NCBI GenBank assembly: GCA_019925095.2
Contig: CM034406.1
Coordinates: forward strand, 14,728,388-14,792,387
Origin: Dendrolimus kikuchii
Taxonomy: Eukaryota; Arthropoda; Insecta; Lepidoptera; Lasiocampidae
Direction of reading: 5' to 3'
Length of the DNA: 64,000 nt
In this document: positions 10,426 to 22,260 of the stretch, piece after piece
Numbering within the stretch: position 1 is the first letter of the stretch
Layout of the letters: each line of letters opens with the position of its first letter
Notes under the pieces: generated by a model
Database searches by the model: none
What the model was told of the DNA's origin: nothing
Seen by the model: the letters and a program-made list of their open reading frames with translations, nothing else
Program-made: the position numbers and the translations under genes

Positions 10426-11631
10426 TTTAATTATACCCCCTTTTTTATTTAGTTCTAGAATATAATTTTAATTTTTTTTATAGTGTAATTGAATTTTTAA
10501 GACAGTTTGGTATAATTTAGTATGATTTTAGTGCATATTATTACTATTTTTTTTTCTACAGTGTCTGAGGGAAATGAGGATGTTCCGGCGCGTATCATGG
10601 CCTTAATATGCGAGCTTTAATATCTTAGCTATAAGTGTGCAATGACCTACCTGAGTAATGTGCATACTGGTTGGGCGAAGTTATCTTAAGGTCACACTGT
10701 CGAGGTGACTTCCTACATAAAGTTTCGTTGTCAGTTAAATCATTATACCGTGAACCCCGTTATTAAGATGATTGTTTTACAACACTGAGGTTATTCACAT
10801 TTGGCGGTAAATGGGAATCAACGATGATTCAAGGAGTAAAAAAACGGTATTGTTAGTCGCAGAATGGCTGTCAAGCCTGTTTGTTATATGTAATATCATT
10901 CAAAATTACTAATGTATGGTTTTGTATCTCACTACTACTGATTAAATTTGTTATAAGCTATGGAGTTGTAGAAATTAGACATAACTTCTCCATACAGAAG
11001 TTATGTCAAATTTCTACCTTAGGCTACTTGTACGCGCTAAGAAAAGTTGCGGGCTCTACGCAAGAATTCGTGTCGTTTCTACACAGGAACTATGTATATT
11101 GTTCCGGTGCTGACCAAGAAGAATATCTTCTCTGCGCTAGACACGACGCGCTCTATGTTGTTGCGGTCAAGGGAGGAGAAAAGGTGAGAAGTTGAAACTT
11201 GACTGTTGCTCCCTATCACAACCTAAGTCCGACTGTCCGAGAACAATTTCATCGTTTACACGTTCCTATTTATCTTGTCTGGAGCAGACACTACAAATTT
11301 TCATGCCTAGATCCGACTAAATTCTAGTCGTGTACATGATGAATTGGTCCTATCTACTGCAGAAACGGTGTAATTTCATAGCGTGTACGTGTAAGGGTCC
11401 TAGTAGTAAGGCAAAATCACACATTGACCCGAGTAAATACTGGAAAGATTAATTACAAAATTGAACTTATCTAGGAATCAAATTAGAATCCTCTGCGTTT
11501 GTTAGAACTAGGTGAACCAACGTTTGAAAGATTACAATCGAGGTGCCAAAAAATGTTTATTTAATAATTTTGTGATGAAAACCTACAGCTAATACACATG
11601 AATAACCCTTTGAAATATCTAAAGATAAGTT
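10426..11631. other. Non-coding stretch with one strong hairpin
   Basis: No gene is supported. An inverted repeat at 10968-11017 has two 22-bp arms with one mismatch and a 6-base loop. A 104-codon frame covering it (10881-11195) shows no family features. Confidence 0.4.
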
Positions 11632-11712
11632 ATTGGTCCCAAACCACTGTCACTTACTGGGAACGTCCCCAGAAGGCTGGCGGCTGTGCCACGTTGTATG
11701 GCAATGCTTAAT
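11632..11712 (-). repeat. 3' end fragment of the non-LTR family at 10046-10425
   Basis: On the minus strand it reads GGGGACGTTCCCAGTAAGTGACAGTGG followed by TTTGGGACCAATA, matching the 3' end of the copy at 10046-10425. Only the last about 80 bp is present. Confidence 0.6.
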
Positions 11713-12334
11713 CTTTGAAATTGATATAGAAAGCCAATTACAGATTTTCACGAATAAAATCTTGATTATATAACACTCTGACATAACTACAATACAATAT
11801 AAAGCTAGTCATAAAAAAATATGGCTTAAATACCGCTTGGCTTCTGAAATGCTGATCCTAAATGGGTTATTATCCTGCTTACTTGTCTCACTTAAATAGT
11901 TGGTTGCTCGAACTAAAAATGGATTTTGCCTATGTGATCACAACCAGCCACCTTTTCAGTAATATTTGTCAAATCCCCGTCGACATTTATCGGGATAAAA
12001 GTATTTTAAGTGATGATTCGGGATATAAGCTAGCTCTGTGTAGATTTGTTCATTTAAATCCTTTCAGTAGTTTTCACGTGATGCTCTGACAGATAGACGA
12101 GAATTCTAAAAGAGGTATTTTCAAAACTAGCTGGTCCAAATAAGCTCCCTTGATTTATTTCTTTTTTTAATTATTTGTACAAACTCGAGCTCTCTACAAA
12201 TTTATTATATTAAAAAAGATAAAACAGTTGAGTGACCTAATTATTGCCCTACAGTGTTATTAGATAGAAGAGAACTTATTAGATGATCGATCAAAAGAAC
12301 CTAATAAATTAGATAATCTTTTAATAATTGTTAT
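11713..12334. other. AT-rich stretch, nothing recognised
   Basis: No gene supported. The 75-codon frame at 11862-12089 has no family signature. Confidence 0.4.
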
Positions 12335-12380
12335 AAGTGACAGTGGTTTGGGACCAATATTTTATCTTTAATAATTATTC
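12335..12380 (+). repeat. Third copy of the GTGACAGTGGTTTGGGACC repeat end
   Basis: A short plus-strand match to the same 3' end as at 10390-10425 and 11632-11712. An AT-rich tail follows it. Confidence 0.55.
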
Positions 12381-13128
12381 CTTATTATATTTAGCTTTAT
12401 TTAATTTCGTTGTTAATAATTGTATAGTTTGTAATTTATTTTATAAATGTGAATGTATCAAAAAAGGCTTATTAAATAATAGGTAATAATAAGGCAGTAT
12501 TTTTTTGAATAATCGTTGGTATGCTCTTTATGTATTGATTTTGCCACTCAAATTTTAACATGATATGTTGTATTATGTCAATGTCAAAACTGAAAAGTTG
12601 ATTCAGTATAGGTAAAATAAGGCAGAACAGTTAGCATTGTAAACCAAATTAAAATCGTTAGAACACTGTTTACTAAAACAAATATTCCATAAAGCAATTT
12701 GGTCTAAATTAGGCTTCAATTAGCAAGTATTAAAACAATTCAACTCATATGAGCCGGCTAATGAAGTGTCAAAACAAGCATGCGTTCATTGTTACAAAAT
12801 GGAATTTTATTTGTTTAATGTTTCTTTTAAGTTGTACTTTGCGTCATTATTGATTTTTATTGTAATAGTCTGTCTCATTTTAATATCTTTCAATATTTTT
12901 AGCTCGGCTCGCATGACATATGATCGGCGTCACTCTAAGACCTTGTAACTAGATTTTTTTGATGAAATATTTTTTTCCTCAACACTGTTACATGTTTCAT
13001 GTGATTTAGGAGTTGGGCATTGAAAATCAATGCCTTGACGTTTCAGGATAAATTTGCCAAAAATATTTTTATTTCAATCTGTACATTGATTACAGCAACT
13101 AAAATATGGACCAAATATCAGAATAACA
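12381..13128. other. AT-rich stretch, nothing recognised
   Basis: No coding similarity or repeat boundary could be supported. Confidence 0.4.
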
Positions 13129-14595
13129 TCTACAATAATATAATTCTGTAAAGGTATATTTCCAGTTTGTACAATGAATTTAAAAATGGGAAAAAAATCA
13201 GGGGGGCTAATTCGGACCAACAGAATCCGAAAATACAGCTTTTGGATGTTTTATCTGTCTGTTAGAGCACGTGAAAACTACTGTACGGATTTATATGAAA
13301 CTTGACAAAGATCCAGCTTATATCCTAGGTCAGGGATTCTTAAAGTGGCCGATATCGACCCTCTGTAGTCGAAATCGACTTCCCGACATAAATGAAAACT
13401 AATCTTGGGGGTCGACGAGGTTTAAAAAATCGACCCCTATTATTTCACATAAGTTCTTATTTGAAACTTTCAAGATACTGTATAAGTTGTGATGTTTTGT
13501 TATGTGTAGCAACTTTTTATAAGAATATAACTAATATTTTAGTGAGACGTATCATTTTTGTACATACATACATAACTTCACGCCAGTTCCCTTGCGGGGC
13601 AGGCACGAACAACAGAGCGCCATTCAGGCTTATTCTTACACACCTCACTTGCTTCTTTGACATTCATAACTCTTGTCATGCACGCTCGTCTGTTCTTAAG
13701 GCTCCTGACATCACCTTCTGCTAGTACACGATAATTTTGATCATGGAAGGTGTGTCGTGGCTTTCCACGACTTCTGCATCTATCCATTTTTGCATTGTGT
13801 ATCTGTTTAGTAATTCTTTCATCATGCATTCTTTCCACATGCCCGAACCACCGGAGCATTCCTTTCGTTACCTTCAGCCCGACACTCTCTTTCAGACCAA
13901 CTCTCTTTCTTACTTCGGTATTACGAAAGCGGTCCGCGAGCGTATCATTTTTGTACTTTTAAAAAACTCAACTCGGTACAAGATGATAAACTCCGCAAGT
14001 CAATAAGCGTACGTTCTACTAGAGACAGGTTTTTTAAAGTAATGTGGCTATGGGGGTCTGACATATCAGTTCAGTTGGAAAAGGGGTGTTTTGCTCAAAA
14101 TTGTTTGGGAATCCCTCTCTTAGTCCCGCCGTCGTTTCCGTGGGATAGACAAAAATAGCGAAAAAGATGGCGCTGCGATCGCATCCTTTTTGAAAACTAC
14201 TAAACGTATATGATTGACACTCGACATAGTGCTGGCTTATAACCCGAATTAACACTTAGGATACATTTTAATCCGACAAATGAAGTCGCTTTAAAAAAAT
14301 AGATGGCGTTACAATTGCGATGTAGACAACCATCCCTGTAATTCAATAACAAATACGTTGTCTGGTGGCCCACATGTCATTCATTACCTTTTCTTTATGT
14401 TTTGCTGTGCAGTCGTCTACACTATATTGGCTTAGTTTCTTTAGTAGTCCGTGGTTTCTTTGTAATTATAAAGAATTGAACACGAAACTAAAGTATTGTA
14501 GTTTATGTATATAAAATACCTAATTAATTTTGTATGTACTTAACATAGAGCTACCTAGGGCTTTTCACGCGGCCCAGCCGCGGGGAAAACTCTAG
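13129..14595 (+). mobile_element. Helitron containing a nested RTE-like LINE copy
   Basis: The 5' end A|TCTACAATAATATAATTCTG matches the usual TC start of this Helitron group. The 3' end has a perfect 6-bp-stem hairpin (CGCGGCCCAGCCGCG) 10 bases before the terminal CTAG, which is followed by T. Both ends lie between A and T. A 5'-truncated LINE with its own 16-bp TSD is inserted at 13564-13940. No Rep/helicase is present, so it is non-autonomous. Confidence 0.7.
13564..13940 (-). mobile_element. RTE-like LINE-alpha, 5'-truncated copy A with 16-bp TSD
   Basis: The minus strand encodes the C-terminus of the element (frame 13578-13859): LRWFGHVERMHDERITK, then a basic RSRGKPRHTF block and WRSVVRACPARELA, with the stop almost directly at the 3' end. 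The 3' untranslated part is very short and ends in a (TATG)n tail. The flanks CGTATCATTTTTGTAC at 13548-13563 and 13941-13956 are identical, a clean 16-bp TSD. A tiny 3' UTR with a microsatellite tail fits RTE-type elements. Five other copies of the same family are in the window. Confidence 0.85.
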
Positions 14596-16014
14596 TGTTA
14601 GATCTATTCAGTGATTCTGATTAAAATTGCTTTATTTAATTTTCTATAGTTAGAATTAAAAAAAAATCACTTATTTTTGTAACTTGAGCCATAATAATAA
14701 TGTATGAGTAATACAGCATGTCAGATTTCATAAAAATCGATTCTTCAGCTGGTTCATAAAGACTGAACAAATAGTGAAACATATTTCACGTTTAGGAATT
14801 AGAACGAATTAAAATAAATTTTAAGTTGTTTTTACTAAACTTTAAGCAATTTAGTTATTAATAACCAATTCGTAGAAACTTGGAACAATCATAAATTTTA
14901 AACTTGAAATAAAACAGGTTAAATATACTCCATTATTTTCTTTTGATTATAATTAACTAAAGCGTTACCAAAGTTAATATAACAATTCATTGTTAATTGT
15001 AATTAATATAAATCACTTATAAAGTTTTTATATTTATCACCGGCTTTTCTGAAATGTCCATATGTATAGTTAATTTAAAGTGAAAAATTGTAAATTCTAT
15101 ATTTGGAAATAGTTTAAATCACTCTTTTCGTCAATGACAAAACGATAAAAACCCAGTAAAACTGAACGATAAAAAATCAATAGATTGAAAAGCACATTCA
15201 CTATAAGAACCTTCCTGAAAGTTAAAAAAAAACAAAACAAACAAACACACCGTTACTAAATAAAAATCAAATAAAATGTAGCACTTGTAACATTAAAACG
15301 TAGTTTTAATTATAAAATTATAAACTGAATTCATTATTATATTTATTTATTTATTATATTTAGAATTTATATATGGAATTTTAAAAGTAAGTATTGTGGC
15401 TTACAGGATTTTACGATATATCGCCTCTTTGCTGCAACAATGTGTTATTTTGAAAAATAAAATTATAGAAAAGAGTTTCTTAACCTTTAAAAATAATTGT
15501 ATCGAAACTAATAACTTTTTTGCTGTCAATCTGCAATATATTATATAAAATACCACATCTTTAGAAAAATAAAAGAGCAATTTTAATTATCAAATAAAAA
15601 ACATGATCTGTCGAACTTTTCACGTTATTGAAGCAAAGAAACGATATGAAGTTAATAATAATAATACATTTAAAAAAATCATAACAAAACATTGTCTGGT
15701 ACGAAATATTTCAAACTTGGAAAAAATAATACGCGTAAATAGTAATACAAAATGGCCATACCTCGTGTGACGCTTGTAGGTGCGCGCGCGCAGAACTGAC
15801 GCGGTTCGATCGGACGGCAAACAGTATTCCCCAGACGTCACCTTGACCCTAGTAGAATGCTACACGAATCTGTATCACGCCCGTGATAATTGATAATGAT
15901 AATATCTGAGTTTTTACATTATAATCCATTTTAGAAAATAGGATACGTTATCGATGAAATTATTTTTTACCCACTTTGGAACCTTTTTGTAACATCATGT
16001 ATGTAAAACTACGT
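14596..16014. other. AT-rich stretch without a recognised gene
   Basis: No host exon or complete repeat recognised. It is very AT-rich throughout, with several oligo-A/T runs. Confidence 0.4.
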
Positions 16015-16150
16015 TTTCACGGCTTTAAACGCGATTTTCCATATTATTTTTATTTCAACGTTTCGGCCACTTTTCAAAAGACATGACCACGGAAAATCAA
16101 ATAAAATGCCACGCTTAAAACCGTCAAACTTACAGTTAGTTTTAATTATG
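16015..16150 (-). repeat. Dispersed repeat with TTTCGGCCACTTTTCA motif
   Basis: It shares the CGTTTCGGCCACTTTTCA and CACGCTTAAAACCGTYAAAC blocks with the segment at about 38410-38515, which is in the opposite orientation. Too short to classify. Confidence 0.55.
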
Positions 16151-16782
16151 TTACCTACTAGTTGCGATAACTTAAGAAAATAGTACATCATGTAAACAAA
16201 TTGAAAATACATTGAGATTGTAATATTGGTGTCATTAATTTTATTACGTCAAAAACGTGTCAACTAATCCAAAGTACAGGATTTAGGAGGTGATGTATTC
16301 TTCTGTCTATCACATTTGTCTACAGAACGTTGAAGAAAACCGTGAAAAATACCATAAAAAAAATATCCATCAGTCAGTATTGAAGCATTTCATTAACATA
16401 TATTTTACATAAAATTAATTATTCTATGCAGCAATCTGCAAACAGTCCGAATACATTTTTGGGATATACGTTTTACTACTTAAGAAGTAAGTATTCATTA
16501 AATAAAAATGTCACTAACAATTATATTTAAGCCTTTTGACACCTTTCTAACGATTGGAAGTAATCTAAATTTTGCATCGATTCTTTATAAGCGTGTTGAC
16601 TTCCCCTATTTATTTTCTTGCTATTCCTAATTGTTATTTTTTTCATTGCATTACATGAAGATATTACACAGATATTACATTACATAACTATACGACTATA
16701 CAATACGAGTACACTACTATACAATACGAGCATACTGTAAAGTATACTCGTATCTTTCATTCGCGTAAATTCAATTGCTTTG
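16151..16782. other. AT-rich stretch, nothing recognised
   Basis: AT-rich, with short repeats of ATTACAT and ACTATACAATACGAG at about 16665-16750. No coding similarity. Confidence 0.4.
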
Positions 16783-17325
16783 GAGAATATTTTTATTAGC
16801 AAAAACAAAACTGACTTAAAACTAAAAAGCAAAACAAACATTTTCTACAATGTCTTGAAGTCGGTGCATTTTCCAGTTTTGTTGTTGTTTTTACTTGGCA
16901 CCAATTTCAAGATCTTGTAGAAAATGTATATTTTTTCGCTTTTTGGTTTAAGTCAGTTTTGTTATTGTTAAAAAAATATTTTCTACTCTTTAGTTGCATG
17001 AATAGCTTTAGAAATAATATTTTAAGCGCCTGTAGAAATTGTGCTACGCCAGTAGCACAATTTAGGCGTTTAAGTAAAGTATAAGTATTGTCTTTCGCAG
17101 CGCCTTGGCGCTCTTTAACGGGTTGCTCTCGATTTCCCTAAAGTCCACTCATCAGATTCTGACTTGGTGACAATGGAACCACCTCAGGAGTAGTTTTTTT
17201 AAAATTAGTACATAGTTTCTTTCGAATAAAGATTTATTTTGAAAATCGGGCCATGATTGACCGGAAAATCGCGTAACAAAGATACAATCGAATTGAAAAC
17301 CTCCTCTTTTTAGAAGTCAGTTAAA
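16783..17325. mobile_element. Palindromic MITE (GAAGTCGGTGC family)
   Basis: Positions 16783-16870 and 16898-16985 form long imperfect inverted arms around a core with TCTTGAAGTCGGTGC and GGCACCAATTTCAAGATC. A non-palindromic part follows, with GGTTGCTCTCGATTT, GGAACCACCTCAGGAG and a terminal CCTCCTCTTTTTAGAAGTCAGTT. The same modules occur at 35001-35612 and 47800-48486, so this is a family. The transposase superfamily is not determined. Confidence 0.65.
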
Positions 17326-17338
17326 AGTCACTCTAACA

Positions 17339-17531
17339 TACATACATACATAACTTCACGCCAGTTCCCTTGCGGGGTAGGTACGAACAACAGAGCGCCA
17401 TTTAGGCTTATTCTTACACACCACACTTGCTTCTTTGACATTCATAACTCTTGTCATGCACGCTCATCTGTTGTTAAGGCTCCTGACATCACCTTCTACT
17501 AGTACACGATCAATTTGATCATGGAAGGTGT
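17339..17531 (-). mobile_element. RTE-like LINE-alpha, copy B with 9-bp TSD
   Basis: The same C-terminal end as copy A, truncated further. The (TATG)n tail is at the left edge, and ACTCTAACA flanks the copy at 17330-17338 and 17532-17540. It lies directly beside the palindromic MITE. Confidence 0.8.
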
Positions 17532-17645
17532 ACTCTAACAAAGAGATATAAACAGATTTCAGTCAGACATGATGATTTTATAAAGGTTCTATTTTTGCTA
17601 AAGTGATTACGGAACCCTGAAAACCTGATTTTGTACTCTTACTTT

Positions 17646-18528
17646 GGTGTGGCTTGACAAGTGGCGTATGGCCGTCAACGTGGGGAAGACGGCCGCTCTA
17701 CTAGTCACCCGCCGACCATACAAACCGGAACCGCTGAAGCTTCGTGGTCAGGAGATCGAGTGGCAGACCTCGGTCAAATACCTCGGAGTGCATATAGACA
17801 GGTCGCTGAGCATGTGTCTGCAGGCTGAACGCGTCATAAATAAAACGCGAGCCGCTGGCGCTCTGCTCCGGCCTGTTCTCGACTCCAAATTGCCTCTGAG
17901 GATGAAGATCGGGGTCTATAAGACTTATCTCCGCTCGAGGCTTACATATGCGGCTCCAGCTTGGTACGCGCTGTGCTCGACCACTCGAAGATCCCGAATA
18001 CAGGCTCGACAAAACATCGCCCTGCGAGTGTGTACAGGAGCGGGTCGGTATGTCAGGAACGACGTTATCGTTCGACCGCGCCGACAATGGCGGCCACACG
18101 TCACTCCACGGGATTGCTCCACTACACGCACGGCCACCAGACCATCAACGCACCTGGCTGCCGACTCCTCGTGATCTCATACGCTCACCTAATCAGGGCG
18201 ATGGCGTGAGGTCGCAAAATCCACAAAGCTGCTGACAGGCCACCAGATGCCACAGGTGGCCACCTAAAGCCCGAGATGGCCATCGAACGCCAATGAATGG
18301 CCAACTAAGCCGCGGAAGTAGCCAGCGGAAAGCCCGCGAAGGCCACCGAACGCCGCAGATTGGCCAACGAGAGCTGCTGAGAAGCCATCGCCATGCGGAG
18401 AAGACTCCAGCAGCTCCAAACCCAATTACCGGTGGGTAGTTGCCCACTGAGTTGCAGCCGAGGTAAAGAGGTATACCTCAAGGCCCCAACCTCCTCATAA
18501 CAAACCGAGGAAGAAGACCCTGGACGAT
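17646..18528 (+). mobile_element. Jockey-like LINE, 5'-truncated, with 9-bp TSD
   Basis: The frame 17644-18174 covers the part of a non-LTR polyprotein just after the reverse transcriptase active site: WLDKWRMAVNVGKTAALLV, then VKYLGVHIDRSLS, a TYLRSRLTYAAPAWYAL segment, and RQNIALRVCTGAGRYVRND. The frame then breaks before the usual C-terminus. The 3' untranslated region (about 18190-18528) is GC-rich and built of phased GGCCA...AAGCC blocks. TCTTACTTT flanks the copy at 17637-17645 and 18529-18537. Another 3' end of this family lies at 861-1115. The truncation removes the endonuclease and catalytic core, so it is dead. Confidence 0.8.
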
Positions 18529-18537
18529 TCTTACTTT

Positions 18538-19282
18538 TTCTACAAACATTTAACATAAAAATTCGAAACAACTACTTAAAACGGCAATTATAACAGTCAC
18601 GTCCCGGGAAGAGTTTGCGTCACTAACTTTTTCTTCCACTTCACGCATACTAATGTCCCTTCGCATATTCATTTGTATTGTGAGTAAGTTTAACCCCTTT
18701 GTTGCGGTGAAACTAAACAAGTACGATGATGGGTCTAAAATGTACCCGCCATATTTTCGATATATTCACTATGTATCTCACTTTGACGATTTTCACTGAT
18801 AGCATAAATATTTGAAAAGTCGCTTATGTACCCTTGAAAATATACCTATTGGGAACACTTGTACTGTTTCAAAATTTTTGACGTCAAAGATAATAGGGTA
18901 AGGATAAAACCCCGCTGTCTTAATTTCTATTAATAACTAAAACAATAAACATTATAAAATGGGTAAAAATATTTGTCAAAGTCATTAATAATAGTCTGTT
19001 ACATTAGATACCACATTCGATGATACTGCTCAAAGTTTAAATTTTCCTTTTTAGACTCTTGAATTGAAAAAAAATAATTTGCAAACACACTTTGTTTGCA
19101 CACAAGACTACTAAATTTGTATCGTTATTATATTTAGTCTCAGTAGTTTTTGAAATAAATAAATCTAATACACACTGACAGACAGGTATCAGAGTAGGAT
19201 CATCTCATTTTTATTTGTTTCTCTAGGCAACGAAACCTTCAAAAATTTTAAAAATTAACCCAAACATACAAATTCATAATAG
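18538..19282. other. AT-rich stretch, nothing recognised
   Basis: No host exon, RNA gene or repeat boundary could be supported. Confidence 0.4.
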
Positions 19283-19516
19283 TTTTTTTTTTTATATCAG
19301 GAGATCAGCAGACAGGCAGACGGCCCACTAGATGGAAAGCGGTTAGCATCGCCTATGGACATTTGCAACACCAAAGTTGCTACAATTGCGCTGCTGATCT
19401 CTTAAGGGAGACTAGAACCTAGTCACTAATGCCGGGACACAACTCAAGGTTGTTATGGCGACATACTTTAGACCAGGGGTGGTAGCCATCCAGTCGGGCA
19501 AATGCCCTACCACCTA
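19283..19516 (-). repeat. R300 copy
   Basis: A poly-T edge is followed by the GCAGACAGGCAGACGGCCC block and the rest of the family up to CCCTACCACCTAG. The 5' quarter of the element is missing. Confidence 0.75.
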
Positions 19517-19865
19517 GTTTATGAAGTATCCAGCATACGATTATCAATGATACATTATTTCTCTTTTTTTTTGAAGGGCATGTAATATCTTATAACTTTT
19601 ATGTCTAAGAGGTAATCGAACAATAAGTCATATTTACAAGCCGTGAGTGTACGAATCGCGGGAGGCCGTTTTTAGCCAATCTGCAACGAACTGGTTAACT
19701 TCTATTATTTAGCTCGCTTTCTAGTTGAAAAGTTTTACATAAAGGCGTTGTCAATGTGCTTCGGTAATGTAACGTAACATAATAAGGCACACGTTTTGTG
19801 ATGCGTGAATTTCTTTGCCTTATTGTGCTGCTATAATTATATGACTTCTGTTTATACTTTATGCT

Positions 19866-20161
19866 ATTTTTTTTTATTGGATGCGTTTAGCAGATAGGCA
19901 GACGGCTCACCTGATGGAAAGTGGTTACCAACGCTTATAGACATTTACAACACCAAAGGTGCTACAAATGCGCTACTGCTCTCTTAAGGGAGTATGGAAC
20001 TTGGCCACTAATGCCGGAACACAAATCAAGGTTGTTATGGCGACATACTTTACACCGGGGTTTTAGTTATGCAGACGGGCAAATACCCTACCACCTGGCT
20101 GTGGGTTGTTTTGTCGCCTCTTACGACAGACCACCCGGCTGAAGGAAAGTCCTGCGCGGAT
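19866..20161 (-). repeat. R300 copy, left half of an inverted pair
   Basis: A nearly full-length member running from a poly-T edge to the TTGTCGCCTCTTACGACAG segment and a degenerate CCTGCGCGGAT end. It faces the next copy at 20186-20377 across about 25 bp. Confidence 0.75.
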
Positions 20162-20185
20162 AAAAAAAATATATTTTCTATTTTT

Positions 20186-20377
20186 GCCAGTTGCCAGGTG
20201 GTGAGGCATTTGGTCCGGATGGTTACCTCCCCTGGTCATAAGTACGCCAACATAACAACCTTGAGTTGTGTTTCAGTATTAGTGGCCAGTTTCCAGTTGC
20301 CCATTCGAAGCCGGGAGCACATTAGCAGCATCTCTGGTTTTGCAAATATATATACGACTATAACCACTTTCCATCGA
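20186..20377 (+). repeat. R300 copy, right half of an inverted pair
   Basis: The opposite orientation to the copy at 19866-20161. It runs from CCAGGTGGTGAGGCATTTG to ATAACCACTTTCCATCGAT. The family's 5' end and A-rich 3' end are missing. Confidence 0.7.
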
Positions 20378-21286
20378 TAGATGGATTAGGCAGGAGGAGT
20401 GGGATAAAGAGCATGGGATAGATAGATAGATTGCATAGGAAAGATAGAATAGAGGAAAGAGGAAGTGGGCCAAAGGAACTCTGATCGTAAAAAACACGAT
20501 CACCTCAAGACTGGCCGGTTTATGCTTCTTCTGTGAGAGCTTACAGTAGTCAATAAGGTACGCTAGTAAGCTAGTCAAGGTTAATATAGCATCATCTAAT
20601 TATTGTAGTGGTACACTCTGCCACCGGGGTGTACCAAGTTCTGAGCACGAGGGCTTCACGGTGCAGTAACGCTCTTCTAGATCCCGTGGAGTGCTAGCAC
20701 AGTGCAATAAGGTACGCAGGTTTAGCTCGAGAGTCCCACACAGATGCATTTGGCCTTGACCCGTATTGGCCCGAATATGGTGTCGCAAGAAAAAACATTC
20801 CCCGCCGCTAACAACACAATTACCTAACTAAAGTAAATACTCTGAGTTTCATCTTCAATAATAAAGAGCCTAACGCTATTGACTAATGGTTTTCGCAACG
20901 CAATATCTTAAATTAGGAAAAACATACCGTATCTAAATTTTCTTACATCAATGTAAGTAAATCAATTTTATGGCAACTTTAATTTAGATTAATCGATACA
21001 TTTTGAAACTAATGGAAACATTTCATAGGACATTGACTACTAGATTTTGTATCAACCACCGTAGAAATTGAATTCGTAACCCCTCATTGGATTTACATAC
21101 AACATACATCAGATCTACACACTTAAAGCGAGTAAACCCTGAGCACGTGGAGGCAGTTCTTCAGCTCTAATGAGGTTCTCGCAAAGTTGGCGTTGTCCAC
21201 TTTATGACGATTTTTAAGAGTTCTGTAGTAAAAATACATTAACCAAAAGACAAAGGCAGTAACCAACAATTTTCAGGCAACCTAAA
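20378..21286. other. Unassigned stretch
   Basis: No gene recognised. Positions 20590-20800 are less AT-rich than their surroundings and hold a 62-codon minus-strand frame without recognisable family, possibly a retroelement relic. Confidence 0.35.
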
Positions 21287-21474
21287 TTTTATTTATTTAT
21301 TGCCGGAGTTCAGCAGACAGGAAGACGGCCCACTTGATGGAAAACGGTTACCATCGCCTATGGACATTTGCAACACCAAAGGTGCTACAAATGCGCTGCT
21401 GCTCTCTTAAAGGAGACCGGAACCTGGTCACTAATGCTGGAACACAACACAAGGTTGTTATGGCGGCATACTCG
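21287..21474 (-). repeat. R300 copy, truncated
   Basis: It runs from a T-rich edge (TTTTATTTATTTATTGCCGG) to TTATGGCGGCATACTCG. A LINE fragment follows directly. Confidence 0.75.
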
Positions 21475-21479
21475 GATAA

Positions 21480-21720
21480 AAAGAAATCAAGTTGAGATTA
21501 CGCCATCCCAACTTGCGTTTCTCCAGGACGATTCTAAAGCTAAGTCGATCCCGGCCGGGACTAGTTATTAGTGCAGCCATTGGACATGGCAATTTTAAGA
21601 GGCATTTTTTCGATGTAGGTGTCACTGACAGCCCCCTACGCAGAGCTTTCTTGGAGGCAGAAGAAACAGCCGTCCTATGTCCGGCTAGACTGCGTAACAA
21701 AAGTTAAGTATGCAATAGGA
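21480..21720 (+). pseudogene. C-terminal fragment of a LINE polyprotein
   Basis: The frame 21492-21707 contains AIGHGNFKRHFFDVGVTDSP and EAEETAVLCPARLRN. This resembles the end of R1/Jockey-type polyproteins, where a GHG...H...G..DSP..R...EEE/EET pattern is followed by a CP motif. The 5' and 3' boundaries are not clear. Confidence 0.5.
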
Positions 21721-21959
21721 ATAATATTAGGAAGTCGAATACCTCCTTAGTACCGTAGCTCTGACACACGGCAACCGTAAGACCACCGAGCAGTTTGAGT
21801 AGACAATACGGCGACTACCAGACTGGTAAGTCCCACACTACTGCCGCTGCTAGTTTCCGTGCGGCGTGTCCGTAAAGAGTGGAATGGCTGATATCAGCTT
21901 TCAAAATAAATCATTTTTAGAGAAAATCGCCTTTAAATACAAGTTTTAAAATCACCAGA

Positions 21960-22260
21960 GATTATCAGCACTATGCCGACAACGGATACTGAAGTACTTT
22001 TGATACGTAGCCCGCAGAACCCAGAAAATATGGGCAGACTTGTAGTCACTGGGATAGTTGACGGCAAGAGACCTCGTGGTAGATCTATAAATAGGTGGAT
22101 TGGTTCCTTACCAACTGGACATGTCGATAAATTAAACCATCCATCCTTCTCAAAACCGATCTCAGTGGAGGAGAACAAGTAATCACCGGCCAATCAAAGT
22201 CACGGCCCTCAACAGTAAGGGAACGACTCACAAGAAGAGAAAATAAACTTAGCAAGAGGT
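21960..22260 (+). pseudogene. C-terminal fragment of an RTE-like polyprotein
   Basis: The frame 21973-22182 includes MGRLVVTGIVDGKRPRGRSINRW. This matches the GH..R..RLVVTG...GKRPRGR...RW pattern common near the C-terminus of RTE-type elements. No reverse transcriptase core is present. It is a different family from LINE-alpha. Confidence 0.5.

Noticed and set aside
17701..18447. Overlapping minus-strand frames of 70-132 codons
   Set aside because: They lie antisense to the Jockey-like LINE coding region and show no independent motifs.
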